A DNA stretch of 64,000 nucleotides from Bosea sp. 124 (lineage in GTDB: Bacteria > Pseudomonadota > Alphaproteobacteria > Rhizobiales > Beijerinckiaceae). Every line of letters starts with the position of its first letter. Positions within the stretch are counted from its first letter, which is position 1. A program made the translations under genes and the position numbers. Positions 47,769-57,036 of this stretch are shown here, one piece after another. Where the stretch lies: NCBI RefSeq assembly GCF_003046175.1, contig NZ_PZZM01000001.1, positions 3,055,001 to 3,119,000 on the forward strand. Direction: 5' to 3'. A model generated the notes under the pieces. That model was not told the DNA's origin. It worked only from the letters and a program-made list of their open reading frames with translations, and made no database searches.

Positions 47769-48803
47769 TCAGGCCGCCTTCGTCTGCGCGGCCTCGCGGA
47801 AATAGCTTCGCTCGAACGTGCTCATGACCGCTGCCACCATGTCGCGGGCGACGTGGAGCTGGTCTTCCTCGAAGGCGAGCGGGCGCGGCGAGTTGAGCAC
47901 GATCTCGTAGCTCGGGAAGTAATCGACGAAATCGAAGCGCCGGTAGAGTTCCTCCGCGACCGCGCGCAGGACCGATTTCGAGCCGCTATTGGCGACGATG
48001 ACGTCGGTATCCTTGAAGGTCGCGCCGAGCGGCACCGGCGAAACGGTGACGATGAAGCGCATCTCCGGGTGGCAATGCGCGCGGATCATCGTCATGATCT
48101 CCAGCATGTCGGCGAGCGTCGCATCGTAGCCGTAGTCGACGAAGCGGAAGCGCTCCGGCATGCGCGCCAGCCAGGCCGGCCCGGGATGGGCATTCATCGC
48201 GAGGCCGGTCTCGGAATCAAGCCAGGTCTCGGTCAGGCCCAGGGTGAAGAAGCAGATGCGGGCCTGCCGGATCGTCGCGGTCGCGGCCGTCAGGCGCTGA
48301 CGATTGGCGAAGGCGGTCTCGCGGTCGAGCAGACGCAGGCCGCTGGCGTGCGGATCGAACCACTGGTCTGCGGCGAGTTCGATCAGGCCGTCGTTCGGAT
48401 ATGTCTCGTCGAGCAGCACGCGCCTGAGTTCATGCGTCATCGAGCGCACCGAGTATTTGTTCAGCGCGCCCCGGCTCAATTCGCCACCGGCGGCGCCGCC
48501 GCCGCGCCCGGTCGTGGCGTTCCAGGTCTCGAAATGCTCGGCCGGTACGCCGTGCCCCTTGGTGACGAGCGAGAGGCCGCGCATCATCAGCACGTTCTCG
48601 ACCTCGCGGGCGAAGCACGATCCCATCGTGAAGATCGGCCAGGACGGGTCGATCTGGAATTTCGGGTGGTGATCGACCTCGAGGAAGCCGCCCGTCGTCA
48701 GCCGGTCTTTGGCCATGCGATCGGCCTTGCCAGACATCCAGCCGCGCACGGGATTGGCGCGCATGATCGAGAGCGCGGTGCCTGCGTCGTATTCGATCCT
48801 CAT
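47769..48803 (-). CDS. GSCFA-domain protein (SGNH-like esterase/acyltransferase candidate)
   Basis: A 344-residue cytoplasmic protein of the GSCFA family (PF08885), named from MGSCFARE, here at about residues 60-67. That motif holds the putative nucleophile Ser. Further family features are FFTLGLTETWLD, RFIVTVSPVPLGATFKD, NSGSKSVLRAVAEEL and FDYFPSYEIV-type VDYFPSYEIVLN with the likely Asp/His end. GSCFA proteins are related to SGNH hydrolases and occur in polysaccharide clusters, where O-acyl transfer or removal is suspected but unproven. AGGAGAG lies directly upstream. It sits at the end of the glycan cluster, 138 bp after the pyruvyltransferase gene. Confidence 0.85.
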   Translation of the reverse strand: MRIEYDAGTALSIMRANPVRGWMSGKADRMAKDRLTTGGFLEVDHHPKFQIDPSWPIFTMGSCFAREVENVLMMRGLSLVTKGHGVPAEHFETWNATTGRGGGAAGGELSRGALNKYSVRSMTHELRRVLLDETYPNDGLIELAADQWFDPHASGLRLLDRETAFANRQRLTAATATIRQARICFFTLGLTETWLDSETGLAMNAHPGPAWLARMPERFRFVDYGYDATLADMLEIMTMIRAHCHPEMRFIVTVSPVPLGATFKDTDVIVANSGSKSVLRAVAEELYRRFDFVDYFPSYEIVLNSPRPLAFEEDQLHVARDMVAAVMSTFERSYFREAAQTKAA

Positions 48804-48941
48804 CGGTCTCTCCTGGCGCTATGGCCGCCGGCGGTGTGCCGCGGTCCCTTTCGAAACGGAGCCGGAAACCTCGGGCGGGCTCGTCGCCTTTCGGCGTCCG
48901 GGCACCGTCATGCGTGCTCGCGGCCCGGCGGCATGGTCGCG

Positions 48942-50402
48942 TCACATCCGGTGCGGGATGCCGTTCTTGTCGAGGAAGCCGCGCATGCGGTCGTAGGATT
49001 GGGCATAGGACTTCGCGAGGGCGTTCAGGGCCGTTTCCTGGTAGACGGCGCGCCAGCCGCCCTCGGCCAGCGCCGCTTCCGGCACGACCGGGATCTTCAG
49101 CGTTTCGGCCAGCTCCTGGCTGCGTGTGTCATAGGCGACGAGGACGCCGGGCACGCCATGCGCCACCGCCGGCAGCACGCCATGGACACGGTAGCCGACC
49201 GCGAGGTCGATCCCGCGGGCGAATTCGTCATAGCGCTCGACATCGAAGAAGCTGAAAAGCCGGCGCTCATAGATGTCGCGCATGCGGGCGTCGTCCGGCC
49301 CGTCCCACCAGCCGCTATGGACGAACTCGGCGACCGCCTTGGCCTTGGCCGCGTCGTCGCGCAGAAAGAAGGCCTTCTCCTCCTGCTCGCCATGCGAGGA
49401 CATCACCATCTCGCTCTGGCTGTCGACCTTGAGCAGCGCCTGGCGCTGGTTGCGGATATAGGTCTCCGGATTGGCGGTGTAGCTCGAGTCGAATTCGCGG
49501 CGCAGGCTGAAGGCGACCTTGCGGATCTCACGCTGGTCGGGAACCTTGATGGCGAGATCGCGCTGGCGTGTCCGGAAGATCGACGGGCAGCCGACGACCT
49601 CGACATTGCCGACGCCGTTGCGGCGCAGCGTCTCGGCGCTGAAGGCCCCGCGCACCCCGATTGCGGCGCAGCGGTCCCCCACGATCTGCCAGAAGCGTTT
49701 CGAGCCCTCTGGCAGGTCGATGGCGCGGTTCTGGCTGGCCTGCGCACCGACGCCGATCGCATAGACCGGGAGCTTGACGCGCTCCAGCACCTCGATGGCG
49801 CGGAACCACTCCATCTTCTCGTGGATGAAATTCGAGCCGCGCACGAAGACGTAGTCGAACTCGCTGGCGTAGCGCTCGATGTCGGCCTCGGTCGGATTCA
49901 TGATCTTCATCGGCTCCAGATGCGCGTAGCGCAGGAGCTTCAGCGTCGAGTCGTAGACGATCATGTCGCCGATGTTGAAATAGTCGGAGAGCAGCTTCTC
50001 CATCGGCGCGCGATACCAGCGCACCTTGTCGTGGTCGTAGACCTCGCCCGCCGGATAGATCACCAGCGCCCGAAGCGCTTTCGTGGGCGCAACGGGCCGC
50101 AGATTCGAGCCCGGCGCGAGCAGGCCGGTCGCGGCATCCGCGATGGCGACCGCATGCGGGCGCCCGTCGGGCAGGCCGGGCAGCGGGATGGTCAGTTCGG
50201 CCACGGTCGCATCGCCGCGAAGCAGCGCTGCGGGACGGATCGTGGCGTAGTCCTGGCCATCGAGCAGCAGGCGTAATGCCGGCCAGTCGCCGCCCGCCGG
50301 GCGGGTGACCGAGACGACGACCTCGGTGGTCGTCGCGCGCATGATCTTCATGGCCTGCGCCATCGTAGCGGCGGTAGCGAGATCGCGGACTGGTGCGTTC
50401 AT
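48942..50402 (-). CDS. Polysaccharide pyruvyl transferase family protein with N-terminal extension
   Basis: A 486-residue protein. Residues about 105-486 are a PS_pyruv_trans domain (PF04230): VIYPAGEVYDHDKVRWY, DYVFVRGSNFIHEKMEW, AIGVGAQAS, GVRGAFSAETLRRNGVG, VGYRVHGVLPAVAHGVPGVLVAYDTRS. Such enzymes add a pyruvate ketal from PEP to a sugar. The first ~105 residues form an additional beta-rich module (LRLLLDGQDYAT...LPDGRPHAVAIAD). It is paralogous to the gene at 51577. Its start overlaps the stop of the secreted beta-propeller gene (ATGA). Confidence 0.87.
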   Translation of the reverse strand: MNAPVRDLATAATMAQAMKIMRATTTEVVVSVTRPAGGDWPALRLLLDGQDYATIRPAALLRGDATVAELTIPLPGLPDGRPHAVAIADAATGLLAPGSNLRPVAPTKALRALVIYPAGEVYDHDKVRWYRAPMEKLLSDYFNIGDMIVYDSTLKLLRYAHLEPMKIMNPTEADIERYASEFDYVFVRGSNFIHEKMEWFRAIEVLERVKLPVYAIGVGAQASQNRAIDLPEGSKRFWQIVGDRCAAIGVRGAFSAETLRRNGVGNVEVVGCPSIFRTRQRDLAIKVPDQREIRKVAFSLRREFDSSYTANPETYIRNQRQALLKVDSQSEMVMSSHGEQEEKAFFLRDDAAKAKAVAEFVHSGWWDGPDDARMRDIYERRLFSFFDVERYDEFARGIDLAVGYRVHGVLPAVAHGVPGVLVAYDTRSQELAETLKIPVVPEAALAEGGWRAVYQETALNALAKSYAQSYDRMRGFLDKNGIPHRM

Positions 50403-51580
50403 GGTGTCTCCTTCACGATCCGGACCCTGATCCGGACGAGGTCACGCTGAGGCCCGACCTCGCAGTCGGAGATCCGCATCTTCGTCATGAACAGGAAGGC
50501 TTCATCGCCCGTCGTCTCGAAATTGCGCGAGGTCGAGGCCGGGTCGGCGATCGCCCCATAGGCGTAGCGTGCCCGGTCCGCGCAATCCTTGCTCCACATC
50601 GTCGGATGCGTGGTCAGCGTCCGCAGCGGCGTCCAGGCCAGCAGATCGCGTGACCAGCTATAGGCGATGCGGCCACCGACGGCGCCCTGCGCCGGATCGG
50701 GGCCGAGGTGGAAGATCGCGAGCCAGAGCCCGCTGGCCTCGTGCCGCGTCACCGAGCCCACGGTCGTCGGCAGTTCCTTCAGCGGCTGGCAGGGCTTCGC
50801 CCGGGCTGTGTCCTCGCGGTAGGGATCGACCGCACGCAGCGAGAAATCTGTCCCGTCATAGGCTCGCCATGACGATGGATTCTCGATCTGCGTCGTCCGG
50901 AACAGGCAGACGCCGGGCTTCTGGCCCTCGCCGCCTGTGGTCGCGATCAGCGTGTACCAGGCCCCGTCCTGCGCGACGATGTTGGAGGGGTTGAAGAAGC
51001 CGCGATGCCGCCCCTGGCCGACCTCCTGCCGGAAGGCGGGGGCGGCGACCAGCGATGGCGGCTGGGTGGAGCTGAAGCTGCGACCGCCATCGCCGGAGCG
51101 CGCCACCGTGACGACATTGTACCAGCAGCGCATGACCTCCTTGAAGCGGCAGGCGCCCGGGTGCTCGTTGGCGTGATACTCGTCATGCATCAGCGCGACG
51201 ACGTCGCGGCCGTTGCCGGTCCACGTCGCGCCGATCCAGCTGAAATCGCTGTAGGCGCTCGGGTCCGCGCTATGCCTGCCCTCGAAGGAGACTGCGCAGG
51301 AGGTCGCGAGCTGTTCCAGACCGCTGCCGGTCATCGCGCGGCTGCGGTGATGACTCGCAAAGGCGACGACCTCGTTGCGGTCGTCCCGATAGGCCCGCAA
51401 GGGCGCATCGGGAACATGCCACTGCTCGCAGCGCTGGCTGGACCAGTCGAAGACCGTCTCCTCACGGGCTTCGGGCGCGATCTCGACGCGATAGGCCGGC
51501 GTCTGCGGAGCCGCTGGCGACGCGGCCGACACCAGCAGCGCCGCGAGTAGACCCGGCAAGGATGTGCGGCAGCGCATCAT
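50399..51580 (-). CDS. Secreted beta-propeller protein with Asp-box (sialidase/GH43-like)
   Basis: A 393-residue protein with a signal peptide (CRTSLPGLLAALLVSAASPA). It contains an Asp-box, RSGDGGRSFSS (Ser-x-Asp-x-Gly-x-x-Phe), and blade-like strands such as RIAYSWSRDLLAWTPLRTL, SDFSWIGATWTGNGRDVVALMHDEYHANEH and GGRIAYSW. This recalls sialidase or GH43/GH32 five/six-bladed propellers, but no catalytic triad can be assigned. It is encoded between two pyruvyltransferase genes with ATGA overlaps on both sides, so a glycan-binding or glycan-trimming role in the periplasm is likely (inference). Confidence 0.75.
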   Translation of the reverse strand: MMRCRTSLPGLLAALLVSAASPAAPQTPAYRVEIAPEAREETVFDWSSQRCEQWHVPDAPLRAYRDDRNEVVAFASHHRSRAMTGSGLEQLATSCAVSFEGRHSADPSAYSDFSWIGATWTGNGRDVVALMHDEYHANEHPGACRFKEVMRCWYNVVTVARSGDGGRSFSSTQPPSLVAAPAFRQEVGQGRHRGFFNPSNIVAQDGAWYTLIATTGGEGQKPGVCLFRTTQIENPSSWRAYDGTDFSLRAVDPYREDTARAKPCQPLKELPTTVGSVTRHEASGLWLAIFHLGPDPAQGAVGGRIAYSWSRDLLAWTPLRTLTTHPTMWSKDCADRARYAYGAIADPASTSRNFETTGDEAFLFMTKMRISDCEVGPQRDLVRIRVRIVKETP

Positions 51581-52755
51581 GCGACCTTGCGCTCCGGCGT
51601 GGCCGGACGCCGGATCATCTTGTTGTCGACCCGGTTCTCGGCGAGGAAATCGCGCATCGCCGCATAGACCTGGCCATGGGCGGTGTTGAAGCGGTCGAAG
51701 CGCGCCTGGTCCCAATGCTCCTCCAGCCGGAACGCCTGGCCCGAGAAGACGTCGAAGCTCGGAATCTTGAAGGTCTCGGCGAATTCGACCGTGCGGCTGT
51801 CATAGGTGAAGTAGATCGACGGCGTACCATTGGCGAGTGCCATCAGATTGCCGTGCAGTCGGTAGCCGAGCACGAGGTCGAGCCGGCGCACGAGCTGCTC
51901 ATAGTCCGCGACGACGTCGGAGTAGAACATCCGGCTGCGGTAGAGCCGCTCCATCTCGTCATCGAGATACCATTCGCTGGCCCAGCCGTTCTCGCGCAGC
52001 GCGGCCATCGCCTCCTCCTTCTGAGCGGCGGTTCCGAGCGCGAGCTTCTTCTCCTCGACCTCGCCCTGCGCCATCAGCGTCACGTCGAAGCGTCCCGCCA
52101 TCGCCTTGACGAGGTCGCGATGGAAGGTGAGGTAGCGCTGGATGTCCCGCGCATAGGTGGTGGAGACCTCGCGCCGCAGCGTCACGCCCGCGGTCCTGAC
52201 CTGGTCGAGCGCCGGCAGCCGGATCGCAAGCTCGGGATCATTGGCGCGAAACGCCGTCGGGCAGCCGATGATGCGGACGTTGCGGATGCCGAGGCCGGCG
52301 AGCACATCGGCCGAATAGGCGCCGCGCACGCCGACGGAGGCGGTCGAATCCGCGATCAGCCGCAGCACCGTCTTCGTGTCCTGGCTCAGCTCGAGCCGGC
52401 CGCTGACCGGCGCCTGGGCCCCGATGCCGAAGGCGATCACCGGAATCTTCAGCCGGCGCAGCACTTCCGGCGCCTGCCCCCACTCCATCTCGGCGTGCAC
52501 ATAGTTCGAGCCGCGCAGGAAGACGTAGTCGTATTCGGCGTTGGCGCGGTCGATCGCGGCGGAATCGACCTGCGCGATCGGCAGTTCGTCGAGCCTCTCG
52601 AAGTTCAGCAGCTTGAGCGAGGAATCGAAGACGAAGGCATCTCCGATGTTGTGATAGTGGTCGATATGCGCGGCGAGATTGGCATAGTCGTACCAGCGCA
52701 CATTGTCGTGGTCGTAGACCTCCCCTGACGGGCTGATGACGAGGATGCGGGCCAT
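51577..52755 (-). CDS. Polysaccharide pyruvyl transferase family protein
   Basis: A 392-residue PS_pyruv_trans protein, clearly paralogous to the one at 48942. Shared blocks: ISPSGEVYDHDNVRWYDYA, DYVFLRGSNYVHAEMEWG, AFGIGAQAP, GVRGAYSADVLAGLGIR, IGCPTAFRA and LGYRLHGNLMALANGTPSIYFTYDSRT. It lacks the N-terminal module of its paralog. GGGGAGAAG lies upstream of the ATG. Two paralogs in one operon suggest two pyruvylation sites or an obligate pair; an alternative is that family members of this subgroup do other transfers. Confidence 0.87.
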   Translation of the reverse strand: MARILVISPSGEVYDHDNVRWYDYANLAAHIDHYHNIGDAFVFDSSLKLLNFERLDELPIAQVDSAAIDRANAEYDYVFLRGSNYVHAEMEWGQAPEVLRRLKIPVIAFGIGAQAPVSGRLELSQDTKTVLRLIADSTASVGVRGAYSADVLAGLGIRNVRIIGCPTAFRANDPELAIRLPALDQVRTAGVTLRREVSTTYARDIQRYLTFHRDLVKAMAGRFDVTLMAQGEVEEKKLALGTAAQKEEAMAALRENGWASEWYLDDEMERLYRSRMFYSDVVADYEQLVRRLDLVLGYRLHGNLMALANGTPSIYFTYDSRTVEFAETFKIPSFDVFSGQAFRLEEHWDQARFDRFNTAHGQVYAAMRDFLAENRVDNKMIRRPATPERKVA

Positions 52756-52788
52756 GATTGTCTTCTCCCCTTTTTTGTTTTCCCGACG

Positions 52789-54099
52789 TCAGGCGATCAT
52801 CGGCGTCGCCGCGCGGCTTTCCGGCATCGGCACGCCTCGCTTGGCGATGAGGCGCTGGTAGAGCGCGACATGGGTGGCGGCGGAGTCGACATGGTTCAGC
52901 GGCCGGGTGATGCCGCCGCGCAGCCTTGACCAGAGATCGGGCTCGCTCAGAGCCCGGGTCATGCAGTCGACGAGGTCCTCCGGGCTGCCGGCGCGGAAAT
53001 GCAGGCCATCGACCTCATCGGTGATCTTCTCGGCCATGCCGCCGAGATTGCTGGAGAGGAGCGGCCTGCCATGGAAAAAGGCCTCCTGGATCACGATCGG
53101 CGAATTCTCCCACCAGACGGATGGCATCACCACCCAGTCGATGGAGCGCATCAGGTTCGGCATCTCGTGGTTCTGGAAGGGGCCGCAGAAGCGCACGCGC
53201 CGGCCTGCGCTCTCGACGAGCTTGGCGAACTTGTCCTGATAGGCCTGCGGCTGGCGCTCGAGATTGCCGCCATAGACCAGCAGGATCGCGTCATCGCCCC
53301 AGACCGCATCGGGGATGCGCGTCACGGCGTCGATCAACACATCGGCGCCCTTGTAGGGCGTCAGCTGGCCGAAATAGGCGAAGCGCGAGCGTCGCGCCTC
53401 GGGGCCCGGCAACGGGCGCGGCGGCGCGGCTGCCGCGACATCGATGCCGTTCTCGATCACCGAGAAGCGGTCCTCCGCCAGCCCCCATTCCTTGTAGCGA
53501 TCCGCCAGGAAATGGCTAGGCGAGATGAAATGGTCGGCGAGGCCGAGAATGCCCTTGATGAAGGTCTCGCGCGCCAGGAAGCGGGCCGGCGAGATATCCG
53601 GGAAACAGGCGTTGCAGTCGGTCGGCGAAGCCCGGTAGCAGAGCTTGAACGCGCCGGTTTTCACCATCTGGCCGTGATGGTGGCAGATGCTGAGATATTC
53701 GTGGAAGGTCACGACGATCAGCGCATCGGGCAGGGTGTCGCGCGCCGCGAACAGGCATTCGAGCCCAAGCCCGATGAAGTGATGGAAATGCACGACGTCG
53801 GGCTTCAGATCGCGCAGCACCCGAACGAAATCGCGCTCGATCTCCTCGGTCGCCCGGTTCGAGATCAGGAAGTGATCGTAGTCCTCGGCGTAGTAAAGCA
53901 GTTCGCCGCCGCGCTGACGCAGGCTCATCAGTGCCGTGCTCGCATGGCGCGGCGTCGGCGCGCCGGTGCGGGCGAGATAATGGGTCTCGACGCCCTCGCT
54001 GGCCTGAAGCCCCTTATGGAGATTGTAGGAAGCGATCTCCGCCCCGCCAAGCGATAGCGACGGGTGCGCATGGGACACCACGAGTACGCGCATCATCAT
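52789..54099 (-). CDS. Glycosyltransferase family 4 with Cys insertion
   Basis: A 436-residue GT-B glycosyltransferase. N-terminal VSHAHPSLSLGGAEIASYNLH, FHHFIGLGLECL; C-terminal nucleotide-sugar domain with FAYFGQLTPYKGADVLIDA, PSVWWENSPIVIQEAFFHGRP and NLGGMAEKI (the E-x7-E type GT4 motif). Between them lies a Cys-rich stretch YRASPTDCNACFPDIS also found in its paralog at 57033. Three consecutive ATGs open the gene; the first (54099) overlaps the previous stop by ATGA. Confidence 0.92.
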   Translation of the reverse strand: MMMRVLVVSHAHPSLSLGGAEIASYNLHKGLQASEGVETHYLARTGAPTPRHASTALMSLRQRGGELLYYAEDYDHFLISNRATEEIERDFVRVLRDLKPDVVHFHHFIGLGLECLFAARDTLPDALIVVTFHEYLSICHHHGQMVKTGAFKLCYRASPTDCNACFPDISPARFLARETFIKGILGLADHFISPSHFLADRYKEWGLAEDRFSVIENGIDVAAAAPPRPLPGPEARRSRFAYFGQLTPYKGADVLIDAVTRIPDAVWGDDAILLVYGGNLERQPQAYQDKFAKLVESAGRRVRFCGPFQNHEMPNLMRSIDWVVMPSVWWENSPIVIQEAFFHGRPLLSSNLGGMAEKITDEVDGLHFRAGSPEDLVDCMTRALSEPDLWSRLRGGITRPLNHVDSAATHVALYQRLIAKRGVPMPESRAATPMIA

Positions 54100-56279
54100 C
54101 CTCTCATGTTGGAAATGGCGAGCGCCCAGCGGCGGTCGAAACTGGTGCGGTCGGCAAGCTGGGCCAGTGCGCCGACATGCGGGCGCTGCATTTCGGCATC
54201 GTCGACGACATAGACCTCGACCTCCGGGACCCAGAGCGAGGGCGCCCCGCTCATCCTGAGCTTGAGGCAGAGATCGAGCCCCTTCTCGGCGGTGGTGAAG
54301 TAGTTGCGCGCGAAGCCGCCGACCTCGAGGAAGGCTGCGCGGGACAGGACGCAGCATTCGCTGGCGCCCGCCGCGACCTCCATCGGACCGAGATTGCCGA
54401 TCGCCTCGAGCGGATAGCCGACGAAGCGGTTGACGACGCGCCGATCGACGCCCTCACCCTCGAGCCAGGCACCGGCCCAGCGGATCGAATTGTCCTCGAA
54501 GAGCAGGGTCGGGCTCGCCACGCATTGCCCGCCGCGCCCGCGATAAGCCCGTTCCAGCCGCCCGAGCCATCCCGGCATCCGGATCTGGGCGGCTCCGGAG
54601 AGCAGCGCCACCGTCTGGAAGCGGCAGGCGCGGACGCCGGCCTCGAGCGCGTCACAGGCATCCTCGACGCCCTCGACGATGACGAGCCGGACGCTGAGCC
54701 CGTAGAAGCGTGCCAGACGCCTGGCATCCGCGCCGGTGCGGTCGAAGCTCTCGGCCGGTGCCGCGATCACAATCGGCAACGGACGGATCTCAGGGTCGAT
54801 GGCCAGCAGTGCGAACAAGGCCGAAAGCTCGCGATGCCGGTGGTCGAGCCCGATCACGAGGCCGAGCTGCGCCTCGGGATCGAAAGCGCCGCTGTCGATG
54901 GCTTCGACCGCGCGTGGCGACGCGATCTCGGCTGCCTGCAGGGCCGGCGCGACCTGCCGCTCGACCACGATGCTCGCCGTCGAGGAGCGTGGATCGAGCA
55001 GACCGAAGATTCGCTCCAGAGTCCGCCGCGCCTGGCCACGGCCGGGGTCGAGCGGCAGGAAGGCCGGCCCGGAACCGTCGATCTCGAATTCGAGGTAGAG
55101 CGGCTGGCCCGGCTCCGGGATCAACTTCGGTGCGAAGACGATGAAGCCGTGGCTGTTGCGTCGCGCGGCCAGCGCCGGCCCGAAGCGCGGGTCTTCCATG
55201 AAGGCGGCCGTGACATCGGGCCGCTGCACCCGCGTCCACAGGCGATCGACGGTGCAGGATTGCGAGCCGCTGCGCAGGGTAACCGCCTTGACCTTGCGCT
55301 CCGGGTCGAACAGCCAGCCGATGATCAGGACGCCGGCATCCTCGATGACGGTCGCGTCGTCGATGCCGGCGCGCACCGGCACATCCAGCAGGCACACCGT
55401 GTCGCGCCCGTCGAAACGCTGCGAGGCGCGCCGCAGTTTCTCGGTCGTGGTCTGCGGCGCAATACCGTTCTGCAATCCGTCGCGCAGATGGCCCGGAACC
55501 GTGATCGGCTCCAGCAGCACATGGCGTTCATAGACCTCGAGCGCCCGCCAGCCGTCATTGCCGCGGAAATACAGCCGCTCGATCTCGCCGGGATGGCGGA
55601 CGGGGCAGTCCTCGAGCAGGCCGAAGAAGCCGCGCGCGCCGTCGCCGAGGTCGTCGCGCTCGAAGGTGCCGGCTTCCAGCACGGCCGGCGAGAGCCCGCC
55701 ATGGGCGATCAGCAGCTTCGTGCGTCCTGCCGCGAAATTCGAGGTCCAGCCTTGCAGAAAGACGCTGTCGTCGAGCGCGCCCATCACCTCGATGAAGCCG
55801 CCGGGCTTGGCGACCGATTGCAGCAGGAGCCCGACCGCGCGCAGCCGCCGGGGATTGGACTTGCCCGCCAGCAGCACCTCCAGCAGCCCGTCGACGACGG
55901 TCGGGAAGGCCTGCCCCGCCTCTTCGGCCAGCGTGTCGAGGAAGGCCGGCAATGCGAGCGGCTTCGGCGTCAGGATGAGGCGCAACGGCCGCCCCGGCCG
56001 GCCGAGCAGGATCGCTCCGGATCCCGGCCGATCCGGCGACGGCGCCGGCGCCAGGCAGATGAAACCGACCGCGGCAGAGGGCTCGGCCTGCGGCCGGCGC
56101 CAGGTCAGGGCCATCGTCTCGACGCGATTGCGCGGATTGCCGTCGACCGCGACCGGGACCTTGCCGGGGATCGCGTCGCAGGCGCCCATGATGAGGATCG
56201 CGTTCTCGCCGAGCGGCGTCCAGGTCACCGTCGGTGCCGGGCTGATGCGTGTTCTTTCGGGGATGATCACTTCGTTCAT
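54096..56279 (-). CDS. Multidomain GT2-like protein, catalytic motifs degenerate
   Basis: A 727-residue protein. Residues about 1-460 hold at least two GW-x-D-like modules (FLQGW near 175, GVLIIGWLFDPERKVKAV near 317-333). Residues ~470-725 follow the layout of a GT-A family 2 domain (AISxx-type LVIGLDHRHRELSALF, GFARNYFTTAEKGLDLCLKL). Where its paralog at 59113 has NSDV and GDYEDSD, this protein has LSGAA and TTAEKGLD, so the DXD and catalytic-base acids appear missing. It may be a non-catalytic partner. ATG at 56279 (a GTG one codon earlier is possible); its end overlaps the GT4 start. Confidence 0.8.
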   Translation of the reverse strand: MNEVIIPERTRISPAPTVTWTPLGENAILIMGACDAIPGKVPVAVDGNPRNRVETMALTWRRPQAEPSAAVGFICLAPAPSPDRPGSGAILLGRPGRPLRLILTPKPLALPAFLDTLAEEAGQAFPTVVDGLLEVLLAGKSNPRRLRAVGLLLQSVAKPGGFIEVMGALDDSVFLQGWTSNFAAGRTKLLIAHGGLSPAVLEAGTFERDDLGDGARGFFGLLEDCPVRHPGEIERLYFRGNDGWRALEVYERHVLLEPITVPGHLRDGLQNGIAPQTTTEKLRRASQRFDGRDTVCLLDVPVRAGIDDATVIEDAGVLIIGWLFDPERKVKAVTLRSGSQSCTVDRLWTRVQRPDVTAAFMEDPRFGPALAARRNSHGFIVFAPKLIPEPGQPLYLEFEIDGSGPAFLPLDPGRGQARRTLERIFGLLDPRSSTASIVVERQVAPALQAAEIASPRAVEAIDSGAFDPEAQLGLVIGLDHRHRELSALFALLAIDPEIRPLPIVIAAPAESFDRTGADARRLARFYGLSVRLVIVEGVEDACDALEAGVRACRFQTVALLSGAAQIRMPGWLGRLERAYRGRGGQCVASPTLLFEDNSIRWAGAWLEGEGVDRRVVNRFVGYPLEAIGNLGPMEVAAGASECCVLSRAAFLEVGGFARNYFTTAEKGLDLCLKLRMSGAPSLWVPEVEVYVVDDAEMQRPHVGALAQLADRTSFDRRWALAISNMRG

Positions 56280-56283
56280 CACG

Positions 56284-57036
56284 TCACCTGCGGACCAGAA
56301 GCACGGCGAGCGTGACGAAGGACATCGCGGCCGCCAGACCCGACAGGAAGCCGAGGATGATCGTCACCTGTCGCAGCGGGGCACGAGCCTCCTTGCGGAT
56401 GGCGGTCAAGCGCTCGTCGAAGCTGCTCAGCGTGGCATCGAAACGGAGCTGGAAGACGTCGAGCTCCGCGAGGCGCTGGCCGATCTGTCCTTCCGCGGCC
56501 GCATCCGCCCCGGCATCGCGGGCGGGCGGTCGTCCTTCATCGAGCTGCAGGGCGATCCGGTCCAGCTTCTCGCCGAGCTCCTTCTGAGCGAGCTGCGTGC
56601 GCCGGTTGAGCGCCATCAGCGCCTCGACCCGATCGAAGAAGCGCGCCAGCGGCACGGCGATCGCCGCTTCCGCAGCCAGTTCGGCCGGCGGGGGCAGCCG
56701 CAGCTCCAGCTCGCCCCCGGTCGCCTGCGAGACGCCGACGATGGTCAGGGCGTCCCGGGCGGCGACGACGGCATCGTCGAGCTCCATCGAGAAGGCGTGC
56801 CGGCCGTCTCCGATGCCGTTGCGCCGCAGATCGATGCGGCTCTGATCCGCCTTGGTCTCCTGGATCAGGGCGCCGTCGCGCAGGACCCTGACCATGAGAT
56901 GCTCCTCCGGCCGGGCCTCGTCCCAGATCCAGCCATGCAGCCGGTTGCCGTCGAGTGCGTCGACGCGGCCGTTGAGTCGGGCCGGCGTGACATTCGGCAA
57001 GCGGATCGTGTCGTCGCGGTTCGGGATCACCGTCAT
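56284..57036 (-). CDS. GW-x-D module protein with coiled coil and C-terminal membrane anchor
   Basis: A 250-residue protein. Residues ~18-90 form a module, LNGRVDALDGNRLHGWIWDE then VRVLRDG and GIGDGRHAFSMEL. Similar 'G-W-x-x-D ... V-x-x-D-G ... G-x-G-x-H-x-F' patterns are seen in the neighbouring GTs. A helical, coiled-coil-prone stretch follows (~125-222, ALMALNRRTQLAQKELGEKLDRI), then one transmembrane helix (~224-247, VTIILGFLSGLAAAMSFVTLAVLL) near the C-terminus. Its likely role is to tether the glycosylation enzymes to the membrane. The start overlaps the next GT4 stop (ATGA). Confidence 0.72.
   Translation of the reverse strand: MTVIPNRDDTIRLPNVTPARLNGRVDALDGNRLHGWIWDEARPEEHLMVRVLRDGALIQETKADQSRIDLRRNGIGDGRHAFSMELDDAVVAARDALTIVGVSQATGGELELRLPPPAELAAEAAIAVPLARFFDRVEALMALNRRTQLAQKELGEKLDRIALQLDEGRPPARDAGADAAAEGQIGQRLAELDVFQLRFDATLSSFDERLTAIRKEARAPLRQVTIILGFLSGLAAAMSFVTLAVLLVRR

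Noticed and set aside
46590..50276. A 1228-codon plus-strand frame crossing galE, the GSCFA gene and a pyruvyltransferase gene
   Set aside because: It is antisense to three genes with conserved motifs and only reflects the absence of stop codons in GC-rich complementary frames.
53931..56315. A 794-codon plus-strand frame opposite the GT2-like gene
   Set aside because: Antisense shadow; no domain, and gene overlap patterns support only the minus strand.
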